Shown here: positions 7,025-10,102 of the stretch, one piece after another
How positions within the stretch are numbered: position 1 is the stretch's first letter
How the letters are laid out: every line of letters starts with the position of its first letter
Assembly (NCBI GenBank): GCA_017479035.1
Contig: JAFVCR010000142.1
Span: 1-10,102, forward strand
Direction: 5' to 3'
From: Kiritimatiellia bacterium
Lineage (GTDB): Bacteria; Verrucomicrobiota; Kiritimatiellia; RFP12; UBA1067
Length of the DNA stretch: 10,102 bases
Notes under the pieces: model-generated
Told to the model about the DNA's origin: nothing
The model's input: only the letters and a program-made list of their open reading frames with translations
The model's database searches: none
Translations under genes and position numbers: made by a program

Positions 7025-7702
7025 ATGAAAAGCCTGTTAAAAGAAGCGTTCAAGACCTCGCTGCCGGTCATGGCTGCATATTGGTTCATTGGCATGGGAT
7101 ACGGGCTTTACGCGCATGGAGCGGGTGCGGCGTGGTGGTTTCCGCTGGCAACGGCGGCGTTCGTCTACACGGGTTCGGTGGAATTCCTGCTTGCCGCCGC
7201 CGCTACGGGTGCGTTCTCGGCGGTGGATACGTTCGCTATGGCGTTTCTGGTGGGGGCGAGGCACATCTTCTATTCCGTTGCCATGCTGGAGCGTTTCGCG
7301 GGCGTGCCCTGGAGGAAGAGGTTTTTCATGATATATCTTCTCTCCGACGAAACATTCGCCGTCACACTTCCCAAGCCGGCTGCAATGCCCGGGTTTGCAA
7401 CTTTCCAGCTTGCCGTGAGCGCGATGGACTGGACGTATTGGGTTACTGGGACGCTTGCGGGCGTATTGCTTGCAGGTTTTCTCGATCCATCGCTCCTCAA
7501 GGGCGCGGATTTCATAATGACGGCGATGTTCGCAGCGATTTTCGCCGAGAACTGGTGCAACGAGCGGAACCATTCGGCATCGTGCATAGGGCTTGCGGCG
7601 GGGCTTGGCGCGCTTGTCTTGTTTGGCGCGGACGCTTTCATGATCCCCGCAATGCTTGCGATACTCGCACTTCTGGCTGCGGCAAGGAGGCATCTGCCAT
7701 GA
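7025..7702 (+). CDS. azlC: AzlC family branched-chain amino acid exporter, large subunit
   Basis: 225 residues from ATG 7025, or 229 from GTG 7013. A very hydrophobic protein with several membrane segments and family motifs: 'SLPVMAAYWFIGMGYGL' near the N-terminus, 'FVYTGSVEFLLAAA', 'GARHIFYSVAMLERF' and 'LLSDETFAVTL'. AzlC with the small AzlD protein forms an inner-membrane exporter of branched-chain amino acids or their analogues, known from Bacillus azlCD and E. coli ygaZH. The ATG gives the usual 'MKSLLKEAF' start; the GTG coincides with the predicted first base of the transcript and would be a leaderless start, so the exact start is unsure. The gene overlaps azlD by four bases (ATGA). 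The substrate is inferred from the family only. Confidence 0.9.
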   Translation: MKSLLKEAFKTSLPVMAAYWFIGMGYGLYAHGAGAAWWFPLATAAFVYTGSVEFLLAAAATGAFSAVDTFAMAFLVGARHIFYSVAMLERFAGVPWRKRFFMIYLLSDETFAVTLPKPAAMPGFATFQLAVSAMDWTYWVTGTLAGVLLAGFLDPSLLKGADFIMTAMFAAIFAENWCNERNHSASCIGLAAGLGALVLFGADAFMIPAMLAILALLAAARRHLP

Positions 7703-8016
7703 CAAGCGGTGAAAGCACGGTCTCCATTGCAATCGCGGCGGCGGCGGTGATTATCACGCGGTTTGCGCCGTTCATGGTGTTCGGCGTGGCGCGGGAGATA
7801 CCGCAAAGCGTGCGGGACTTCGGCAAATGGCTGGGCCCGGCGGTTTTCGGGCTGCTTGTGATATATTGCTTCAAGGACTGCGGCTCCTTCGATACGTTAT
7901 GGCCGCGCCTTTTGGCGGCGGCGGCGACAATGGCGGTGCAAATCGCCACGCGCAGCATGATGCTTGCCATGCTCGCCGGCACTGCATTGTATATGATAAT
8001 TGTAAATTTGTGCTAG
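7699..8016 (+). CDS. azlD: AzlD family branched-chain amino acid exporter, small subunit
   Basis: 105 residues with about four membrane segments. The AzlD hallmark region is 'IITRFAPFMVFGVAREIPQSVRDFGKWLGPAVFGLLVIYCFKD' in parts: a TR-x-x-PF motif (about 20-25) and LGPAVFG (about 45-51). The start ATG 7699 has a strong AAGGAGG at 7684-7690, eight bases upstream within azlC, and overlaps the azlC stop. The stop TAG is at 8014-8016 and lies within a TGCTAGAAT motif that reads as an extended -10. It would pair with AzlC to export branched-chain amino acids. The length and order (C then D) are normal. Confidence 0.88.
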   Translation: MTSGESTVSIAIAAAAVIITRFAPFMVFGVAREIPQSVRDFGKWLGPAVFGLLVIYCFKDCGSFDTLWPRLLAAAATMAVQIATRSMMLAMLAGTALYMIIVNLC

Positions 8017-8019
8017 AAT
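8011..8019 (+). promoter_or_regulatory. Possible extended -10 promoter motif at the end of azlD
   Basis: TGCTAGAAT has TGn plus five of six -10 bases. No -35 hexamer exists at 17 bp (the bases there are ATATGA), although the upstream DNA is AT-rich. Expected start about 8026. No convincing gene follows, only a 19-codon TTG frame and hairpins. It may be chance, as its TAG is the azlD stop. Confidence 0.3.
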
Positions 8020-8040
8020 CCACCCGTTTTTTTGAATCAA

Positions 8041-8085
8041 ACGTGCCGATTGCACGTGGCCGGCTTGGGGTATAGACCTGCCGGC
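8041..8085 (+). other. Two adjacent hairpins of unknown role downstream of azlD
   Basis: ACGTGC (8041-8046) pairs with GCACGT (8052-8057) around a 5-base loop. Right after it, GCCGGC (8059-8064) pairs with GCCGGC (8080-8085) around a 15-base loop in which GGT/ACC can pair again. CTGCCGGCAG at 8078-8087 is itself a perfect palindrome. There is no T-run after either stem, so they are not typical intrinsic terminators. They could fold in an RNA started from the 8011-8019 motif, in azlCD read-through, or be protein sites. I recognise no known RNA family. Confidence 0.35.
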
Positions 8086-8125
8086 AGTTAATAGCAGCAT
8101 TCATTTCCAACCGTTTCGCAGAAAT

Positions 8126-8267
8126 TCCAAGGGCTCAAAATAAAAATTCAAGCCCTTGAAATTACCAATTCAAGGGCTTGAAAATAAATTTCAAGAGGTT
8201 AAAATAAAAATCCAAGGGCTTAAAATTACCAATTCAAGGGCTTGAAATAAAATTTTAAGCCCTTGAA
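8126..8267. repeat. Array of seven near-palindromic 14-mers (TTCAAGGGCTTGAA) at 21-22 bp spacing
   Basis: Units start at 8126, 8147, 8169, 8190, 8211, 8233 and 8254, giving steps of 21, 22, 21, 21, 22, 21. The best units (8147, 8169, 8233) have perfect 6-bp arms TTCAAG/CTTGAA around a central CC or GG. Units 2 and 7 have the central CC (inverted), the others GG; unit 4 is the most diverged. Linkers are AT-only or ATTACCAA. Bases 8126-8189 and 8190-8253 align without gaps over 64 positions with about ten differences by hand count, so three units form a higher-order repeat. The array is strongly AT-rich in a GC-rich region. Not CRISPR: linkers are 7-8 bp and themselves repeated. Confidence 0.85.
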
Positions 8268-8272
8268 TTTTT
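8231..8272 (+). terminator. Possible intrinsic terminator formed by the last two array units
   Basis: Bases 8231-8248 pair with 8252-8269 in an 18-bp stem with one mismatch and a 3-base loop. The last two stem bases belong to TTTTT (8268-8272), so the T-run starts in the stem and runs past it. It could end azlCD transcription about 215 bases after the azlD stop. A long AT-rich stem of this kind is weaker than a GC-rich terminator, and it may only be a by-product of inverted units in the array. Confidence 0.4.
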
Positions 8273-8371
8273 AATGGATGTCAGGCACGGCTGCAAAATA
8301 TGCATTGCAGCGGGGAAAAGTAACGGCCGCAGGGCGCGTGAATGGCAAGGGGTGGAGCGTAACGACAGGTG

Positions 8372-8453
8372 CTGTGGGGGCGCGGGCGTCTCGCCTACGG
8401 CTACAGTGTCGATATTGTTGTCCACCGCGGGCGAGACGCCCGCGTCCCCACAG
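8372..8453. repeat. Inverted pair of REP-like palindromic elements (REPIN-like)
   Basis: Bases 8372-8395 and 8430-8453 are inverted copies of 24 bp with one mismatch, separated by 34 bases. The right copy contains the perfect palindrome CGCGGGCGAGACGCCCGCG (8426-8444), the same one found at 6763 and 6841 and followed by the same GTCCCCACAG. Two REP-like elements in opposite orientation resemble the REPIN arrangement that RAYT-type transposases are thought to spread; no such transposase is in this window. Confidence 0.75.
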
Positions 8454-8499
8454 GAGGCAGACACCGCATATATATGAGGCAGACGATCACAACATGACA

Positions 8500-8566
8500 A
8501 ATCTCTGCGTCTTTGCGTCTCTGCGTTGATAGAAACTGCACACTGCAAACTGCAAACTACAAACTG
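8500..8566. repeat. Dispersed repeat: TCTGCGTCTCTGCG element plus CTGCAMA heptad array (copy 2)
   Basis: Near-copy of 6883-6948. 'AATCTCTGCGTC' is extended by one extra TTTGCGTC unit, then TCTGCGTTGATA and heptads from 8536: CTGCACA, CTGCAAA, CTGCAAA, CTACAAA, CTG. It has one heptad fewer than copy 1. It ends 20 bp before the -35 box at 8586; copy 1 ends 29 bp before the azlC -35. Confidence 0.75.
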
Positions 8567-8585
8567 ACGTTTGCGGTGATTTTGG

Positions 8586-8614
8586 TTGCGGGAGGTGGGG
8601 AAATTTGGTATAAT
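8586..8614 (+). promoter_or_regulatory. Strong promoter upstream of a doubtful small ORF
   Basis: TTGCGG at 8586-8591, a 17-bp spacer, then TGG-TATAAT with a perfect -10 at 8609-8614. The expected start is about 8621, four bases before ATG 8625. The architecture is the same as at apt and azlC, so it looks real even though the downstream ORF is weak. Confidence 0.65.
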
Positions 8615-8624
8615 ACAACGCATC

Positions 8625-8906
8625 ATGACAAGGCTTCGCAATCCTGGATTCCGCATGGCGGATGTGCTCTGCAGAGGCGTTTTGGGACGCTCTGTGGCGC
8701 GTCGTCCCGCGTGGGGGGGGGGGGGGCTGCGGCACCCTCGCGGAGCGTTCCTCGCGCATTTGCGCCATAGTACAGAGCATTATAGAAGGCATATCCGGTT
8801 CCAAGGGATACACGGAATTTCAGCCACGGAATATAAAGCAACCACGAAATACACGAAACGTCCTTCGTATTTCGTGTATTGCGTGTATTTCGTGGTTGTC
8901 ATATAG
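8625..8906 (+). CDS. Doubtful 93-codon ORF with a 14-G tract, possibly a pseudogene or RNA
   Basis: It begins ATG 8625 ten bases after a perfect -10 and ends TAG 8904-8906. The predicted product starts 'MTRLRNPGFRMADVLCRG', is rich in Arg and Gly, and matches no family I know. Residues 30-34 (WGGGG) come from a run of 14 G (8713-8726), where a one-base slip would change frame. The last 30 residues (YKATTKYTK...YFVYCVYFVV) are translation of an inverted repeat, which argues against a conserved protein. The promoter suggests the region is transcribed; an RNA, a decayed gene or a repeat-borne promoter are all as likely as a protein. Confidence 0.2.
   Translation: MTRLRNPGFRMADVLCRGVLGRSVARRPAWGGGGLRHPRGAFLAHLRHSTEHYRRHIRFQGIHGISATEYKATTKYTKRPSYFVYCVYFVVVI
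8713..8726 (+). repeat. Homopolymer run of 14 G
   Basis: Fourteen consecutive G follow CCCGCGT. Runs this long are prone to replication slippage and to sequencing error. It lies about 90 bases after a predicted transcription start. Confidence 0.9.
8839..8898. repeat. 17-bp perfect inverted repeat ahead of the secreted-protein gene
   Basis: CAACCACGAAATACACG (8839-8855) pairs with its exact complement at 8882-8898, with a 26-base loop that contains further ACGAAA/TTTCGT repeats. It could fold as a long hairpin ending 27 bp before ATG 8926. The sequence resembles a dispersed repeat family ('ACGAAATACACGAA') often seen in intergenic DNA of environmental genomes. No T-run follows. Confidence 0.8.
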
Positions 8907-8907
8907 A
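8879..8907 (+). promoter_or_regulatory. Possible promoter of the secreted-protein gene
   Basis: TTGCGT at 8879-8884, 17 bp, then TATAGA at 8902-8907, without TGn. Expected start about 8914, leaving a 12-base leader that still includes part of the GGAAGGAAGG ribosome site. Weaker than the other promoters here; its -35 lies in the arm of the 8839-8898 inverted repeat. Confidence 0.35.
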
Positions 8908-8925
8908 TACGGAAGGAAGGTTCTC

Positions 8926-10102
8926 ATGGGAACGAGAATTGGGGCGGCACTGGCGATGCTGGCTACAGGAGTGGCAGCAGCCTCTTCCATCGAGCAGACC
9001 GTCACGCTCACGAACGGCTGGAACGCCATCTATGCGAGCGTAGCGCCCGAAGAGAGCGCAGATGAACTCTTTGCCTCGTGGCCCGTGTGGTCGGTTTCGG
9101 CCTACAATGCCGATGCGTTCCTCTACACCGCCTCCACAGAAGGCGGGATGACCGGCGAGAGCGTAGTGCGCGCGCCATTCTGGATATGGTCGCGCGAGGC
9201 TCCGGCCGCAAGCACGCTCAAACGCCTTCCGGCGGATTCGGTTCTCGTGTGCTTCTCGACCAACTCCCAGCCCTGGACGGTGACGCTGCGCGGCACTCCC
9301 GTTGCGCCACGCATCGCCTGGCACGTTTCGGACGACACGTCCAATACGGACTTCCGCAATATGTTCGGCGTTCGCCTTTCGGGGTCTGTGAAGGCAAGCG
9401 ACTATCTGGCCGGATGTCCCGCAGCCGATGCTTCCTCGCTCTATTACATGAGCGGGCCTTCCGAGGCCGAGCCGCGATTGCGTCCGCTTGCAAGGGGAAC
9501 TGGCTCGGCGATGTTAAACGACGGGTCGGTGGTTTTTGCGAGGGGGTCTTGCATCAGCGACTGGTCGGGGCCGCTCTACATCATGCCGCGCGTTGGAGTG
9601 GACTTTGCCGAGGAAGGCACGTTGGACGAGATTTCAATCCGCAACGACGGAGCCGCGAAAAAGACAGTGAAGATCGACTATTTCGATTCCGCCGACGGCA
9701 TGGCGCGGCCTGAACTACTTTACCGCGAGTCCTGGGGCGAGACTGCTGCCGCGAATTGGACGGCACTTTATGGGGAACTTTCGCGCACGATTGAAACGGG
9801 CGAGACATGGCGCGTAGCTCTTGCGCTAGACCGCACGCGCCTTGCCGGAACGGGCGCGAAAATCGGCGGCATTCTCCGCATCGCCGAAGAGGGCGGCACG
9901 AAGAGCATGGCGTGGCTGCCCGTTTCGGCCATTGACGCCAAAAGCGCCACACCCTGGCCGCAGGGGCTTTGGGTTGCGACAATGAAACTCGTGAAAGTCT
10001 CATACTACCGCAAGGACGGCGACCGGGTGGACGGCGTGGCATCGGGCGGCGCGATGCCGGTAAAGGTGTTGATTGCGGTCGGCGCGGACGGCAAGGCAAA
10101 AC
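8926..10102 (+). CDS. Large secreted protein of PVC-bacterial type, N-terminal part (runs off window)
   Basis: Open from ATG 8926 to the window end, 392 codons, no stop. GGAAGGAAGG at 8911-8920 lies five bases before the ATG, so unlike the leaderless genes this one uses a Shine-Dalgarno. Residues 1-22 (MGTRIGAALAMLATGVAAAS) form a signal peptide with cleavage probably after the AAAS region. The mature protein begins with beta-rich sequence 'VTLTNGWNAIYASVAPEE' and later has 'IRNDGAAKKTVKIDYFDS' (fibronectin-like strand pattern) and 'WPQGLWVATMKLVKVSYY' (about 344-361). GWNxIxxxVxP near the start and W/PxGLWVGxVxLxxV later are, from memory, recurrent in very large predicted surface proteins of Verrucomicrobiota/Kiritimatiellota. 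Function unknown; extracellular or outer-membrane location is inferred. Few cysteines. The C-terminus, where any anchoring domain would lie, is not visible. Confidence 0.8.
   Translation, partial: MGTRIGAALAMLATGVAAASSIEQTVTLTNGWNAIYASVAPEESADELFASWPVWSVSAYNADAFLYTASTEGGMTGESVVRAPFWIWSREAPAASTLKRLPADSVLVCFSTNSQPWTVTLRGTPVAPRIAWHVSDDTSNTDFRNMFGVRLSGSVKASDYLAGCPAADASSLYYMSGPSEAEPRLRPLARGTGSAMLNDGSVVFARGSCISDWSGPLYIMPRVGVDFAEEGTLDEISIRNDGAAKKTVKIDYFDSADGMARPELLYRESWGETAAANWTALYGELSRTIETGETWRVALALDRTRLAGTGAKIGGILRIAEEGGTKSMAWLPVSAIDAKSATPWPQGLWVATMKLVKVSYYRKDGDRVDGVASGGAMPVKVLIAVGADGKAK

Larger units (their letters stand above)
8017..8624. other. 608-bp non-coding region after azlD with orphan hairpins and several repeat families
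   Basis: No gene is supported on either strand. From left to right: hairpins at 8041-8057 and 8059-8085, an AT-rich array of seven palindromic units (8126-8267), an inverted repeat GCTGCAA/TTGCAGC at 8290-8311, a pair of inverted REP-like palindromes (8372-8453), CATATATATG at 8467-8476, a dispersed element with heptads (8500-8566) and a promoter (8586-8614). Open frames here translate repeats and have no ribosome sites. Confidence 0.7.

Noticed and set aside
8032..8094. 19-codon TTG-started peptide after TGCTAGAAT
   Set aside because: Too short, a poor start codon, no ribosome site, and it lies over two hairpins; more likely non-coding.
8126..8267. CRISPR array
   Set aside because: Repeats are 14 bp and linkers only 7-8 bp, and the linkers are themselves repeated; no cas genes.
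8255..8656. 133-codon minus-strand frame with 'NAETQRRRD' and 'CGDAGVSPAV' stretches
   Set aside because: These are translations of the dispersed TCTGCGTCTCTGCG and REP-like repeats that recur at 6763-6902; no start signals.
1..10102. tRNA, rRNA, or a TPP riboswitch near thiE
   Set aside because: No cloverleaf, rRNA-like stretch or THI-box pattern was seen; thiE is inside an operon with no leader of its own.

Overview
The window is about 10 kb of GC-rich bacterial DNA, almost all coding on the + strand. I infer an uncultured member of the PVC group, most like Kiritimatiellota/Verrucomicrobiota. The reasons are the style of the secreted protein at the right end (an N-terminal 'GWNAIY' motif and a 'WPQGLWV' segment), the kinds of intergenic repeat present, and the general gene content. 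No rRNA or tRNA is present to confirm this.

Layout. (1) 1-582 is the 3' end of a family 2 glycosyltransferase. (2) 597-6081 is one tight seven-gene transcription unit with start/stop overlaps or gaps of 36 bp or less. Its genes encode a Gfo/Idh/MocA oxidoreductase, a membrane-anchored Arg-rich helical protein with LTxxQ-like motifs, phosphatidylserine decarboxylase (psd), phosphatidylserine synthase (pssA), a PflA-like radical SAM protein, thiamine-phosphate synthase (thiE) and a YkgJ-type Cys-cluster protein. psd and pssA together make phosphatidylethanolamine from CDP-diacylglycerol and serine. (3) 6058-6582 (-) is apt, which overlaps the end of the previous operon tail to tail. (4) 6583-7012 is a repeat-filled intergenic region. 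(5) 7013/7025-8016 is azlC-azlD, a two-component branched-chain amino acid exporter. (6) 8017-8925 is a long region without a convincing gene. It holds an orphan extended -10 motif with hairpins, a regularly spaced array of seven palindromic units, REP-like palindromes, heptad repeats, a strong promoter, a 14-G tract and a 17-bp inverted repeat. (7) 8926 to the end is the 5' part of a large secreted protein.

Two points stand out. First, the three genes that head transcription units (597, apt, azlC) and one doubtful ORF (8625) each have a near-consensus promoter: TTGnnn, exactly 17 bp, TGn-extended TATAAT/TATACT. The -10 box lies only 6-10 nt from a start codon and no Shine-Dalgarno site is present, so these mRNAs should be leaderless. 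Several internal operon genes have clear Shine-Dalgarno sites. Second, 8126-8267 carries seven copies of the near-palindrome TTCAAGGGCTTGAA spaced 21-22 bp apart (two helical turns). They are organised as a 64-bp higher-order tandem repeat and are AT-rich in a GC-rich setting. This is the best candidate here for an undescribed element.
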